Shown here: positions 35,983 to 46,269 of the stretch, in pieces
Numbering within the stretch: position 1 is the stretch's first letter
Layout: every line of letters begins with the position of its first letter
NCBI RefSeq assembly: GCF_000305495.1
Contig: NZ_AJTN02000193.1
Location: forward strand, 1 to 64,000
Origin: Peribacillus psychrosaccharolyticus ATCC 23296
Lineage (GTDB): Bacteria > Bacillota > Bacilli > Bacillales > DSM-1321
Length of the DNA: 64,000 nt
Direction of reading: 5' to 3'
Position numbers and translations under genes: made by a program
The notes under the pieces: generated by a model
The model's database searches: none
What the model was told of the DNA's origin: nothing
What the model saw: only the letters and a program-made list of their open reading frames with translations

Positions 35983-36732
35983 CTAAAAAATAATAAATGT
36001 TGCTGCAATGCCTATGCCAATCGCAAAGGCAGTTAAAAAGGCTTCCGCACCTTTTGCCACCCCAGCCATAAGGTGACCAGCAATTAAATCTCTAACCGCA
36101 TTCGTAATTAACAGACCCGGTACGAGTGGCATAACTGAGCCAATAATAATCTTATCTACTTCCAATCCTATTCCTGTACGCACAGTCAGTATTGCGACTA
36201 CTCCAATAATAAAAGACGAAAGAAATTCAGCAAAGAATTTCATTTCCAGCAGTTTATGCAGATAAATTAAAGCGGAGAAGCCTAATCCTCCTGCTAAACA
36301 GGCTAACAAGAAATCATTCCACTGTCCTTGAAACATGATTAAAAAGCAACCGCTGGAAATGAAGGCCGAAAAGATCTGCAGCCAGATCGGGTAAGTATGA
36401 TCAGCAAGCTCAATTTCTTTTAAAGAAGTGAGTGCTTCTTTTGCTGACAGTTCCCCGGCAGAGATCTGCCGAGATATGCCGTTAACCAGAGTAACCTTAT
36501 TGAGGTCAGTAGATCGCTCAGATATCCGGACTAATTTTGTCGGATTCTCTCCCTCCATCGAGAAAATGAGTGCTGTCGGTGTTGCATAGCAGTGTGAAGT
36601 GGATATTCCATATGCTGCTGAAATACGACTCATCGTATCTTCAACCCGGTACGTTTCAGCACCGCTCTGGAGCATAATTTTCCCTGCGAGTAAGCTAACC
36701 TCAATAATTTCATAGGTAATAGCAGGTTTCAT
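35983..36732 (-). CDS. Threonine/serine exporter, N-terminal-type subunit (DUF1212/ThrE)
   Basis: A 249-residue protein: a soluble N-terminal segment with GKIMLQSGAETYRVEDTM near residue 17, typical of the ThrE/DUF1212 family, then about five membrane helices including GSVMPLVPGLLITNAVRDLI. It is first in a two-gene operon with the DUF3815 subunit. GAAGGGAAAG precedes the ATG. Confidence 0.9.
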   Translation of the reverse strand: MKPAITYEIIEVSLLAGKIMLQSGAETYRVEDTMSRISAAYGISTSHCYATPTALIFSMEGENPTKLVRISERSTDLNKVTLVNGISRQISAGELSAKEALTSLKEIELADHTYPIWLQIFSAFISSGCFLIMFQGQWNDFLLACLAGGLGFSALIYLHKLLEMKFFAEFLSSFIIGVVAILTVRTGIGLEVDKIIIGSVMPLVPGLLITNAVRDLIAGHLMAGVAKGAEAFLTAFAIGIGIAATFIIF

Positions 36733-36805
36733 TTTTTCTTTCCCTTCTTAATCCAAATAATGTTACCATCGTATCGAACATTCTTGTGATTAGCAAAGCC
36801 TTTAT

Positions 36806-36837
36806 AATAAAAACGGTTATCAAATGATAACCGTTTT
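36806..36837 (-). terminator. Terminator of the alpha/beta hydrolase gene
   Basis: AAAACGGTTATCA and TGATAACCGTTTT form a perfect 13-pair stem; on the minus strand TTATTAT follows. Confidence 0.88.
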
Positions 36838-36850
36838 ACTCGTTCATCTA

Positions 36851-37651
36851 TTAATCTCGTATAAACTCATCAACCAGATGATTGAATTGGTCACTTTCCT
36901 CCCAGAATGGACAGTGACAACTATTTTCGAAAATTTCTAATCTTGCATTTGGGATCTGTTCAAGCAAATGCTCTCCTGCAGCAACCGGAATCACTTTTTC
37001 TTCCCTGCCAAAACAGAGCAATGTGGGCACTGTAATGTTAGGAAGAAATTCGCGATAATCAACAACAGACTGATCAAATAGAATGGCGCTTGCAATCGAT
37101 TCCGGCATTTTAGTCACCTCATCGAGCATCCACTTTGCGTCAACAGCCGGAAGCTTCTCTTTAAACATGGAAGCAAGAAATCCCTCTAGAAATGCCGTTC
37201 GATTGGTTTGAATTTCAGTCATAAATGTCGTTAAACTCTCTATATCGAAAGCACCTATATCAAAACCAGGGTATTTGAAGTCTGATGCTAATTCATCAAC
37301 AATAACTGTTGAGTGAATATTTTCTCCTCCAAATTGTTTAAGATAATCCCAAACAACAAATGCTCCCATCGACCAGCCGACGAGTACAACATCCTTCAAG
37401 TTTAATTTCCCTATGAAAGTATGCAAATCCTTGGCATAGGATGCTACCGTGTGGCCGGTATGAACTTCTGTAGAGCGTCCATGTCCTCTAAAATCTAACG
37501 TAAGACAACGGTAGTGTTCGGAGAAATAAGGAACTTGTTTAGCAAAAAAGCGGCTGCTCATCCAAACACCATGAAGAAAAATAACCGGTCTTCCCTGCCC
37601 CTTTTCTTCATAAAAGACTTCGACACCTTCCTCAATCGTCAAAAAAGCCAT
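36851..37651 (-). CDS. Alpha/beta hydrolase (haloperoxidase/esterase-like)
   Basis: A 266-residue alpha/beta hydrolase. The oxyanion motif HGVW follows PVIFL near residue 26, the nucleophile elbow is GWSMG (Ser about 94), the acid lies after PTLLCFGREEKVIP and the catalytic His is in ENSCHCPFWEE. This matches the non-haem chloroperoxidase/esterase group; the substrate is unknown. GGAGGGG lies 5 nt before the ATG. It stands alone. The space from 37652 to 37911 shows AT-rich promoter-like sequence for the next gene but nothing else that I can name. Confidence 0.9.
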   Translation of the reverse strand: MAFLTIEEGVEVFYEEKGQGRPVIFLHGVWMSSRFFAKQVPYFSEHYRCLTLDFRGHGRSTEVHTGHTVASYAKDLHTFIGKLNLKDVVLVGWSMGAFVVWDYLKQFGGENIHSTVIVDELASDFKYPGFDIGAFDIESLTTFMTEIQTNRTAFLEGFLASMFKEKLPAVDAKWMLDEVTKMPESIASAILFDQSVVDYREFLPNITVPTLLCFGREEKVIPVAAGEHLLEQIPNARLEIFENSCHCPFWEESDQFNHLVDEFIRD

Positions 37652-37911
37652 ACAAACCCCTCCACGTACTTATTTTTGTTCCTTAGACTTCTCTATATCT
37701 CTTCGTTACATACAGTGGGTTTTCCTTTCATATAGCGGTAATTTCCATGGATTTCACCGTAGACTGCATGCCAAATGGAAATAATAACATTTTACCGACA
37801 TAACAATCTTCTATAAAATTGATTCCTAATCACTGTTCAAACCGTTATAATATAATTTCGTAGGTTTTACTTTTTTCAGCCTTATTTATAGAAAGAAAGG
37901 GTTGTAGCAGC

Positions 37912-39180
37912 TTGAAACATATATTTAAAAATTATCGATCTTCACTGGTCTTATTAACCGCCATACTTATTGGTGGAATTGCTGGGGTTATTTGGGGACC
38001 TAAAACAGCAATTGTTCAACCGCTAGGGGACTTATTCCTTAATCTAATGTTCATGATTATTGTCCCATTGGTCTTTTTCAGTATTACATCCGCAATAGCC
38101 AGCATGAATGAAATGGCGAGACTTGGCAAAATACTAGGCAGCATTTTGCTTGTTTTTCTGGGGACCGCCCTGATTTCAGCGGTTATCGGTTTCTTAGGAA
38201 CGATTGTCATTAATCCGTTAGAGAATACTGATACCACTGCGATTCAAGAATTAATGAAAGACGGCGATCCAGAGGCAGCTGTTGAAGAGGTTACGATTCT
38301 TGGTCAGCTTGTTAAGACGTTTACTGTATCGGATTTCTCAGAACTATTCTCAAAAAGTAATATGCTTCAACTAATTGTCTTTTCCATCTTATTTGGACTT
38401 TCTGCCGCTTTAGCCGGTGAAAAGGCTAAGCCGGTCACCGCCTTCCTATCAGCTGGTACGGCCGTAATGATGAAAATGGTTAAGATTATTATGTACTATG
38501 CTCCAATTGGTCTTGGTTGTTATTTTGCAGCCATTATTGGCCAGCTTGGACCGCAAATTCTTGAAGGGTATGCACGCGCCTTTGCTTTATATCTTGTTCT
38601 TGCCCTGATTTATTACTTTGGCTTCTTTACGCTTTATGCATTCATTGCTGGAGGTAAAGAAGGGGTTAAGATTTATTGGAAAAACGTGCTGCCGCCTTCC
38701 GTTACGGCAGTCGCCACCTGCTCAAGTGCTGCAAGTATTCCTGTGAACTTGGAATATGTTCGTAAGATGGGGGTGCCAAAGGATATTGCTGAAACGATTA
38801 TTCCGCTGGGCGCTAATCTTCATAAAGATGGTTCCGTGTTTGGCGGCGTTTTAAAGATTGTTTTCCTATTTACCCTATTCGGTAAGGAAATGACAAGCAT
38901 GACTAGTATTTTAAGTATTCTTGGTGTTTCATTCCTGGTTGGTGCCGTAATGGGTGCGATTCCTGGGGGAGGAATGATCGGTGAAATGTTGATCTTAACC
39001 GTATTTGGATTCCCGATTGAAGCTCTTCCAATCATTGCTGTCATCTCCACCATTATTGACGCACCTGCAACTTTACTGAATTCTACTGGTAATACCGTTA
39101 GTGCAATGATGGTTACTCGTCTTGTTGAAGGAAAAGATTGGCTGAAAAAAACATTAAAAAATGAAAACAAACTTGCGTAA
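37912..39180 (+). CDS. Dicarboxylate/amino acid:cation symporter (DAACS family)
   Basis: A 422-residue transporter of the DctA/GltP/SstT family with eight helices and two re-entrant loops. The loop motifs read CSSAASIPVNLE and GANLHKDGSVF, and the C-terminal loop has DAPATLLNSTGN. The first motif is closer to serine/threonine transporters (SSAANIPVN) than to the SSSAATLP of glutamate or succinate carriers, so the substrate is uncertain. TTG is the start, 10 nt after AAAGGG. It is monocistronic with a strong terminator. Confidence 0.88.
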   Translation: MKHIFKNYRSSLVLLTAILIGGIAGVIWGPKTAIVQPLGDLFLNLMFMIIVPLVFFSITSAIASMNEMARLGKILGSILLVFLGTALISAVIGFLGTIVINPLENTDTTAIQELMKDGDPEAAVEEVTILGQLVKTFTVSDFSELFSKSNMLQLIVFSILFGLSAALAGEKAKPVTAFLSAGTAVMMKMVKIIMYYAPIGLGCYFAAIIGQLGPQILEGYARAFALYLVLALIYYFGFFTLYAFIAGGKEGVKIYWKNVLPPSVTAVATCSSAASIPVNLEYVRKMGVPKDIAETIIPLGANLHKDGSVFGGVLKIVFLFTLFGKEMTSMTSILSILGVSFLVGAVMGAIPGGGMIGEMLILTVFGFPIEALPIIAVISTIIDAPATLLNSTGNTVSAMMVTRLVEGKDWLKKTLKNENKLA

Positions 39181-39184
39181 AAAT

Positions 39185-39224
39185 AAAAACTCCCATTCTA
39201 CTTGTAGAATGGGAGTTTTTATTT
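39185..39224 (+). terminator. Terminator of the DAACS symporter gene
   Basis: AAAAACTCCCATTCTA and TAGAATGGGAGTTTTT form a 16-pair stem. Confidence 0.95.
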
Positions 39225-39293
39225 TGGAAGAGTAGAGGAAGTCTAGCTATGGTTAGCGAATACACTAGGAGTACGATAAGAGGAGGGTTATCA

Positions 39294-39956
39294 TTGAAAA
39301 AGTGGCTGCCTGCTTTCATACTCATCATGAGTTTGCTTTATATATTCTTGATTCCTAACGAACCGTTGTCTGTAAAAATCACCTTTAAGATTATCCCCAT
39401 GTTATTAATGATTCTATATGCATACAAACTAAAACAAGCTTTTTCGAAGTACCAAGTCTTGATATTAGTTGGATTGTTTTTTTGCATGCTTGGCGATGGG
39501 CTGCTCATATGGTTCATAGTTGGATTGTCCGCCTTTTTAATCGGACATTTATTCTATATTGCGGCCTTCCTTCAACGTTTTACGTTTTCTTGGCTGCGCG
39601 CCCTAACTATTCTGCCCATAGCGGTTTACTCTCTTATAATCGGAACCCAGGTTGTGCAGGCACTTAATCAGAACGACCAATCGAATTTGGTGATCCCGGT
39701 TATCTGTTATATTCTAGTGATTTCGATTATGGGCTGGACTGCTATTATGACTGGAAATCGGTCTGCCGTCGTCGGTGGTCTGCTATTTGTGGCATCCGAC
39801 TCTATTCTTTCATGGAATATGTTTGTCTCAGAAGTTGCCTATTCCCACCCGCTGATTATGCTCACCTACTATGGAGGTCAATTTTTCATAGCTAACAGTA
39901 TAAGTACTCGTTTAGCTGTTGTTAAGAACCCCATCCAAAAAGGACTGACACCTTAA
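39294..39956 (+). CDS. YhhN/lysoplasmalogenase-family membrane protein
   Basis: A 220-residue protein with about eight membrane helices, of the YhhN (TMEM86) family. The family core CMLGDGLLIW near residue 60 and FLIGHLFYIAAF near 80 are present, as is FVASDSILSWNMF near 170. Members hydrolyse the vinyl ether bond of lysoplasmalogens; the bacterial role is mostly unknown. The start is TTG at 39294, 6 nt after AGGAGGG; the longer frame to 39249 has no site. Confidence 0.85.
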   Translation: MKKWLPAFILIMSLLYIFLIPNEPLSVKITFKIIPMLLMILYAYKLKQAFSKYQVLILVGLFFCMLGDGLLIWFIVGLSAFLIGHLFYIAAFLQRFTFSWLRALTILPIAVYSLIIGTQVVQALNQNDQSNLVIPVICYILVISIMGWTAIMTGNRSAVVGGLLFVASDSILSWNMFVSEVAYSHPLIMLTYYGGQFFIANSISTRLAVVKNPIQKGLTP

Positions 39957-39978
39957 CGAGTCAGTCTTTTTTATTTTG
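39941..39978 (+). terminator. Terminator of the YhhN-family gene
   Basis: GACTGAC and GTCAGTC pair around a ten-nt loop, followed by TTTTTT. The stem begins within the last codons. Confidence 0.8.
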
Positions 39979-40017
39979 AATATTTGTTTTTTACTAAACT
40001 TTACTGATTCTGGATGA

Positions 40018-41009
<992 letters not shown>

Positions 41010-42524
41010 TTATCCTTTCTTATCTTCGTTCTTGGTTAAAAGTTGAATAAATTTATGGAACCCCTGTTGACCCTCTTTATCACGCTTAAACACCCCTGCA
41101 TCTTCAAGTGCTTGCAGAAACTTTTTACCTACTTCTTCTTTAAGAATTTCATCAACTGTCTCTCGTGAAATCTGACTCCGATACGTTCCTTTTACCTGCT
41201 CTGCCCATTCACGATGATAGTCTGCAATGTGTTGAGTTTCATCAAGTAAATAATTCCCCACAGCACGAAGTTCTTCATCCAGTCTTGCCGGTAATACCGC
41301 AAGACCCATCACTTCAATCAAGCCGATATTTTCTTTTTTTATATGATGAACTTCCGCATGAGGATGAAATATACCCATGGGGTGTTCTTCACTCGTTCGA
41401 TTATTCCGAAGCACTAAGTCCAGTTCAAACTGACCATTTCGATTTCTCGCAATCGGTGTAATGGCGTTATGTCTGTTCCCGGAAGTCTCCGCATAAATTT
41501 CAAGATCCGGATCACTGTACTGTTTCCATGCCTGCAAAATGAGTTCTGCCGCTTCAACGAGCTCATCTTTTTCACTGCTCCTTATACGGATAACAGACAT
41601 CGGCCACCTTAATAGGGCACATTCCATGTGCGGAAATGTAGACCAAGTAAAAGCGAACTCTTCCTCTGCTTTAGCCATGGCAAACTCATAACGACCGCCC
41701 TGATAATGATCATGCGTTAAAATAGACCCGCCCACAATCGGGATATCACTATTTGAACCAATGAAATAATGGGGAAATTGCTCAACAAAAACTAACAACC
41801 GTTCAAATGTATCTCTGCTGATTTTCATGTCTCGATGCTCTTCACATAATAAAATACAATGCTCATTATAGTAAACGTATGGAGAGTATTGCAGATACCA
41901 TATTTCATCTGGTACATCCACTTTAATCAAGCGATGATTAGACCGTGCAGGATGCCCTATTCGTCCTGGATACCCCACATTCTCTATGCATAATAAACAG
42001 GTTGGATACGTAGTTTCTGATTTCCCCTTTTTTCTTTCCAGTGCAATTTGACGTGGATCCTTTTCCGGCTTAGAAAGGTTAATCGTAATATCCATTTCGC
42101 CGTATTCAGTTGATACCTGATACTGAATATTCTTGGCAATTCGTTTTGTTTGAATATAATTACTGTTTTGGCTGAAACGATAAAAATAATCTGTAGCCTC
42201 CTTGGGACTTTTACGATAGTTCCGGTAGAAGGTTTCATTAACTTGTGACGGCATAGGCAACATCGTATTCATGAGTTTACTTGCAAATATTTCACGCTCA
42301 TCAACGTAATCTTCGATCATTCCTTCTGCACACGCATAATCAACTAGTTTTTCAAGAAGATCTGGAAGATCCTCTTTACTATCTGCCTTGAAAGAAGGTT
42401 CCACATGCTTAATTTGCAGCAGCCCCATCATCTGATTTCGCACATATATTTCATCATCTGCGTTCAACAGTTGAATTTTAATTGCTTTATTTATCAGCAG
42501 TTGTACTAATTGTATCCCTATCAA
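41010..42524 (-). CDS. galT: UDP-glucose--hexose-1-phosphate uridylyltransferase (type II GalT)
   Basis: A 504-residue GalT of the long Bacillota type, which exchanges UMP between UDP-glucose and galactose 1-phosphate in the Leloir pathway. I see CLLCIENVGYPGRIGHPARSN (partly CLLCIENVGYPGR) near residue 175 and the HDHYQGG motif near 275 that replaces the classical HPHGQ. The start is TTG, 6 nt after GAGGTG. It lies 10 nt after galE and its stop is 3 nt before the galR start. Confidence 0.95.
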   Translation of the reverse strand: MIGIQLVQLLINKAIKIQLLNADDEIYVRNQMMGLLQIKHVEPSFKADSKEDLPDLLEKLVDYACAEGMIEDYVDEREIFASKLMNTMLPMPSQVNETFYRNYRKSPKEATDYFYRFSQNSNYIQTKRIAKNIQYQVSTEYGEMDITINLSKPEKDPRQIALERKKGKSETTYPTCLLCIENVGYPGRIGHPARSNHRLIKVDVPDEIWYLQYSPYVYYNEHCILLCEEHRDMKISRDTFERLLVFVEQFPHYFIGSNSDIPIVGGSILTHDHYQGGRYEFAMAKAEEEFAFTWSTFPHMECALLRWPMSVIRIRSSEKDELVEAAELILQAWKQYSDPDLEIYAETSGNRHNAITPIARNRNGQFELDLVLRNNRTSEEHPMGIFHPHAEVHHIKKENIGLIEVMGLAVLPARLDEELRAVGNYLLDETQHIADYHREWAEQVKGTYRSQISRETVDEILKEEVGKKFLQALEDAGVFKRDKEGQQGFHKFIQLLTKNEDKKG

Positions 42525-42534
42525 TTTCTACACC

Positions 42535-43524
42535 TCAGCTTTCATACCCATCATAATGATGCTGATGCCAGTTCCAGGCATCTTGAATGATTTCCTGGAT
42601 AGATGGCTTTTTAGGGTTCCAGCCTAGAATATCCCTTGCTCGTTCTGATGAAGCAATTAATATACTTGGATCACCAGCCCGACGTGAACCCAATTCTACT
42701 TTAATCGGCAGACCAGTCACCTGTTCGCTTGACTTGATGATTTCTTTAACCGAGAAACCTTTGCTGCTGCCGAGGTTAATGATGTTACTTTCACCACCGT
42801 TTTGCAAATAACGCAGGGCTCGAATATGCGCATCAATTAAGTCCTCAACATGAACATAGTCCCTAATACATGTACCGTCGGGTGTATTGTAATCATCTCC
42901 AAAAATAATGATTTTGTCCCGCTTGCCCTGAGCAGTCTGTAAAACAAGAGGAATTAGATGACTCTCGGGGTCATGATCTTCACCAATTTCACCGGTTGAT
43001 CGTGCACCTGCTACGTTAAAGTACCGTAGAGCTACATAGTTAATCCCATTAGCTTTTTCCGCCCATTTCATCATTTTTTCCATTGCCAGTTTTGTTTCCC
43101 CGTAAGGGCTCGTTGGCGCAGTTTTCATGTCCTCTGTTATTGGAACTTGCTCTGGCTCTCCATAGGTTGCAGCCGTTGACGAAAATACAATTTTCTTCAC
43201 ATTAAATTCGGCTAAAATTTCAAGAATAACCTGTGTACCGAATACATTGTTATCGTAATAGGCAAGTGGCTGCTCCACCGACTCCCCAACTAAAGAATTT
43301 GCCGCAAAATGCATGGCTGCTTCAATGGATTCACTTTGAAAAACAGACCGAAGAAAATCACGATTACGGATATCACCTTGATAGAAAACTGCTTCAGGAT
43401 GAATCGCTTGTTTGTGACCCGTCTGTAAATTATCAATCACAACCACTTTGAAACCTTGATCAATTAATTGATAAACAGCATGCGAGCCAATATATCCCGC
43501 TCCACCAAAAACGACAATACTCAT
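42535..43524 (-). CDS. galE: UDP-glucose 4-epimerase
   Basis: A 329-residue SDR-type epimerase that interconverts UDP-galactose and UDP-glucose. It shows the NAD motif GGAGYIGSH near residue 7, the catalytic SSTAATYG with downstream YGETK (Tyr-x-x-x-Lys), and the substrate region RYFNVAGA. Its ATG overlaps the galK stop by 4 nt (ATGA), showing translational coupling. GAGGTG is 5 nt upstream. Confidence 0.96.
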   Translation of the reverse strand: MSIVVFGGAGYIGSHAVYQLIDQGFKVVVIDNLQTGHKQAIHPEAVFYQGDIRNRDFLRSVFQSESIEAAMHFAANSLVGESVEQPLAYYDNNVFGTQVILEILAEFNVKKIVFSSTAATYGEPEQVPITEDMKTAPTSPYGETKLAMEKMMKWAEKANGINYVALRYFNVAGARSTGEIGEDHDPESHLIPLVLQTAQGKRDKIIIFGDDYNTPDGTCIRDYVHVEDLIDAHIRALRYLQNGGESNIINLGSSKGFSVKEIIKSSEQVTGLPIKVELGSRRAGDPSILIASSERARDILGWNPKKPSIQEIIQDAWNWHQHHYDGYES

Positions 43525-44708
43525 ACAATCACCTCATCCAATTCTAGTAGTTCTTTTGCGCCGTCCCCAACATTAACCTCATAAAAAGAAGCGTGATAGC
43601 CCATTCCTTCGCTATATACCTTTCCAACAGATTCAATGATCTCTGGAATTTTGCTTTTCTCTACAAGGGCAATGGCACAGCCTCCAAAGCCTGCCCCCGT
43701 CATCCTTGCCCCTAAAACCCCATCTTGTTTCTGCGCCGCAGCCACAAGGAGGTCTAACTCTTTTCCTGTAACCTCATAATCCTCTTTCAGTGAAGTATGC
43801 GATTCGTCCATCAATCTTCCAAACTCAGGTAAGTTTCCTTGATTTAAAGCGGACATCGCCTGCAGCGTCCTGCTGTTTTCATAGACTGCATGACGAGCTC
43901 TTTTCCGAATAACCTCATCTTTAATCGTGTCTTTGTATTGTTCAAACTGATCTATACTCAAAGAGCATAACTCATTAACGTTTATCGATTTCCGAAGTTC
44001 TTCAAGCGCTGCCTCACATTCCCTTCTCCGCTCATTATATTTGGATTCAGCCAACTCTCGTCTTTTATTGGTATTCATGATTAAAATGCCGTGGTCAACC
44101 AATTCAATCGGCGCATATTCATAGTCGAGTGTCTCACAGTTTAACAAAACAGCTGCGTTCTTTTTACCCATCCCAACTGCAAATTGATCCATAATGCCGC
44201 TATTAACCCCGATAAACTCATTTTCGACCCGCTGACCGAGTTTCACTAGTTCAATTCGATCGATTGAATGCGAAAAAAGTTTTTCAAGCAAAACTCCGGT
44301 AACCATTTCAATAGATGCAGACGATGATAATCCAGCTCCATTCGGAATAGTGCCAAAGTAAAGCACATCAAGTCCGTGTTCGATTTCATATCCGGCTGCT
44401 TTTAAATACCGAATGATTCCCTTAGGATAGTTCGCCCATTGATGCCGATTATTAAAATCCAATTCCTCGATGTCGAAATCAATGACTCCCGCTTCTTCAA
44501 AATTCAGCGAGTACATTCTGATTTTAGTATCCTTCCGCTTTGCAGCTAGCGCGTATGTCCCTTTGGTAATTGCACAAGGAAAAACATATCCGCCGTTATA
44601 ATCCGTATGTTCACCAATCAAGTTAATCCGTCCTGGTGCAAAAAATAACCTATGCTGATCATGTCCAAATATTTCTTTAAACTTTTCAACTAATCCCTTA
44701 CTGTTCAT
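43521..44708 (-). CDS. galK: Galactokinase
   Basis: A 395-residue GHMP kinase that phosphorylates galactose. The galactokinase signature GRINLIGEHTDYNGG lies near residue 26, the ATP loop GAGLSSSASIE near 119, and the third motif GARMTGAGFGGCAIA near 335. The ATG at 44708 is 5 nt after GGAGGG. It is first in the galK-galE-galT-galR operon, with a good promoter and an inverted-repeat operator upstream. Confidence 0.96.
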   Translation of the reverse strand: MNSKGLVEKFKEIFGHDQHRLFFAPGRINLIGEHTDYNGGYVFPCAITKGTYALAAKRKDTKIRMYSLNFEEAGVIDFDIEELDFNNRHQWANYPKGIIRYLKAAGYEIEHGLDVLYFGTIPNGAGLSSSASIEMVTGVLLEKLFSHSIDRIELVKLGQRVENEFIGVNSGIMDQFAVGMGKKNAAVLLNCETLDYEYAPIELVDHGILIMNTNKRRELAESKYNERRRECEAALEELRKSINVNELCSLSIDQFEQYKDTIKDEVIRKRARHAVYENSRTLQAMSALNQGNLPEFGRLMDESHTSLKEDYEVTGKELDLLVAAAQKQDGVLGARMTGAGFGGCAIALVEKSKIPEIIESVGKVYSEGMGYHASFYEVNVGDGAKELLELDEVIV

Positions 44709-44773
44709 AAGTTCCCTCCTAATAATCATTTACCGCACACTTACTTTCCTCTTTAGAAAGCGCCTTCATTATT

Positions 44774-44801
44774 AGTATAATACAGTTAATAAACTAGTCA
44801 A
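44774..44801 (-). promoter_or_regulatory. SigA promoter of the gal operon
   Basis: On the minus strand TTGACT (44801-44796) and TATACT (44779-44774) are separated by 16 nt, about 65 nt before galK. The spacer contains a small dyad AGTT-N4-AACT. Confidence 0.75.
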
Positions 44802-44805
44802 TAAT

Positions 44806-44836
44806 TTTAGTAAAATTTAAGTAATGTTTTACTAAA
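44806..44836. promoter_or_regulatory. Inverted-repeat operator upstream of the gal promoter
   Basis: TTTAGTAAAA (44806-44815) and TTTTACTAAA (44827-44836) are a perfect 10-bp inverted repeat with an 11-bp gap, just upstream of the -35. A related TTTTACTAAA occurs after galR near 39990. It is the best candidate site for the GalR-type protein. Confidence 0.6.
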
Positions 44837-44883
44837 CAAAAAAAGACATGATCAGCAAAAAGTATTTTGCTGTTCACGTCTTT
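44837..44883 (-). terminator. Terminator of the rlmI-like gene
   Basis: On the minus strand AAAGACGTGAACAGCAAAA pairs with TTTTTGCTGATCATGTCTTT, imperfectly in the middle, and a T run follows. Confidence 0.85.
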
Positions 44884-44898
44884 AATGAGGGTAAAAAA

Positions 44899-46098
44899 TC
44901 AGCCTGAGATTTTTTTAATAAATACTACCTTTAAGTAGTTTCCTTCACGGTATTCAGGAATTGTTTTAAAATCTTGCGGCAATGTATAGGTTTCAAGAAT
45001 TTGATAAGTTCCGCCCGTTTCCTTAAAGGCCGTCGCAATAAAACCTTTGAACTTCTTCATATCAAAACCGCTGCTATTCGTAGAAGCGACAATTACGCCG
45101 TTATCTTCAGTAATCGCAATGGTTTCCTTAATTAGATCTTTGTAATCCTTTGCGGCGCTAAAGATAAACTTCTTGGACTTCGCAAAGCTTGGCGGGTCAA
45201 GGATGACCAAATCAAATTTAAGGTTTTTCTTAACAGCATATTTAAAGTATTTAAACACATCCATTACAACGATACTATGCGCTTCATGATCAATTCCGTT
45301 TATACTTAGCTGTTCAATCGTTTTTGGAAGACTGCGGTTAGCTAGATCGACACTTGTCGTCTTAGCCGCACCACCAAGTGCTGCAAACACTGAAAAGGCT
45401 CCTGTATAAGAAAACGTATTTAGGACTTGTTTATCTGCTGCATAGCGCTCACGAATCGTTTTGCGTACCTCACGCTGATCAAGGAAGACCCCTACCATGG
45501 CACCGTCATTCAAATAGATAGCAAATTGAACGCCATTTTCTTTAACCATTAACGGAAACTCTGGTTCCTCTCCCCACACAAAATCATTGTCATCAAGATA
45601 CTGACCTTTCGTATCGAAGCGTTTTTTCTCATAAATGGATTTTACTTCAGCCACTTGCTGCAGCGCTTCAATAATATAGTTCTTAAATGCATAAATACCT
45701 TCACTATACCAATTGATTACATAATGTCCGGCAAAGTAATCAATGGTAAAGCCGCCAATTCCATCTCCTTCTCCGTTAAATAAACGGAAAGCCGTGGTTT
45801 CGTCATCCTCAAAAAAAGGTTGACGATAGGCACATGCCGACGCCATTTTTTTAGTGAAAAATGCTTGATCAATTTCTTCTTTTTCATTATGCGATAATAC
45901 CCAGCCATAGCCCTTATTCTGTTTACCGAAATAGCCGCGGGCGATGAATGCACCTTTATCATCCACAAGACGAACGATTGTGCTTTCTTCTTGTAAATCA
46001 TCTACGTTAACGATTGCCTCTTTCACAATCAATGGATAGCCATCATGATATTTTTTTGTTAATTTACCTTTTATTTTCACATCGATTTCTTTTTTCAT
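44899..46098 (-). CDS. RlmI-like 23S rRNA (cytosine-5) methyltransferase
   Basis: A 399-residue class I methyltransferase with an N-terminal PUA-like domain (about 1-75), as in E. coli RlmI/YccW, which modifies C1962 of 23S rRNA. The SAM motif is LNTFSYTGAFSVFAALGGA near residue 220, and motif IV is LVILDPPSFAKSK near 300. The ATG at 46098 has AAGG 9 nt before it; the ATG three codons earlier overlaps that site. It stands alone. Confidence 0.88.
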   Translation of the reverse strand: MKKEIDVKIKGKLTKKYHDGYPLIVKEAIVNVDDLQEESTIVRLVDDKGAFIARGYFGKQNKGYGWVLSHNEKEEIDQAFFTKKMASACAYRQPFFEDDETTAFRLFNGEGDGIGGFTIDYFAGHYVINWYSEGIYAFKNYIIEALQQVAEVKSIYEKKRFDTKGQYLDDNDFVWGEEPEFPLMVKENGVQFAIYLNDGAMVGVFLDQREVRKTIRERYAADKQVLNTFSYTGAFSVFAALGGAAKTTSVDLANRSLPKTIEQLSINGIDHEAHSIVVMDVFKYFKYAVKKNLKFDLVILDPPSFAKSKKFIFSAAKDYKDLIKETIAITEDNGVIVASTNSSGFDMKKFKGFIATAFKETGGTYQILETYTLPQDFKTIPEYREGNYLKVVFIKKISG

Positions 46099-46269
46099 TC
46101 TACTCATCCTTCTCGCCAGGTTCTATATAGTCATTAACCTAGCTATTCCTATCATCTCATTTTCCTATACGTTTCGCAAAGTTCGTCGTTAATAAATCCT
46201 GTTTTCATTATCAAAATTATCAGAATCATATTATAATTAATTCATTAAGCACATAAAGGTGGAGAAATA

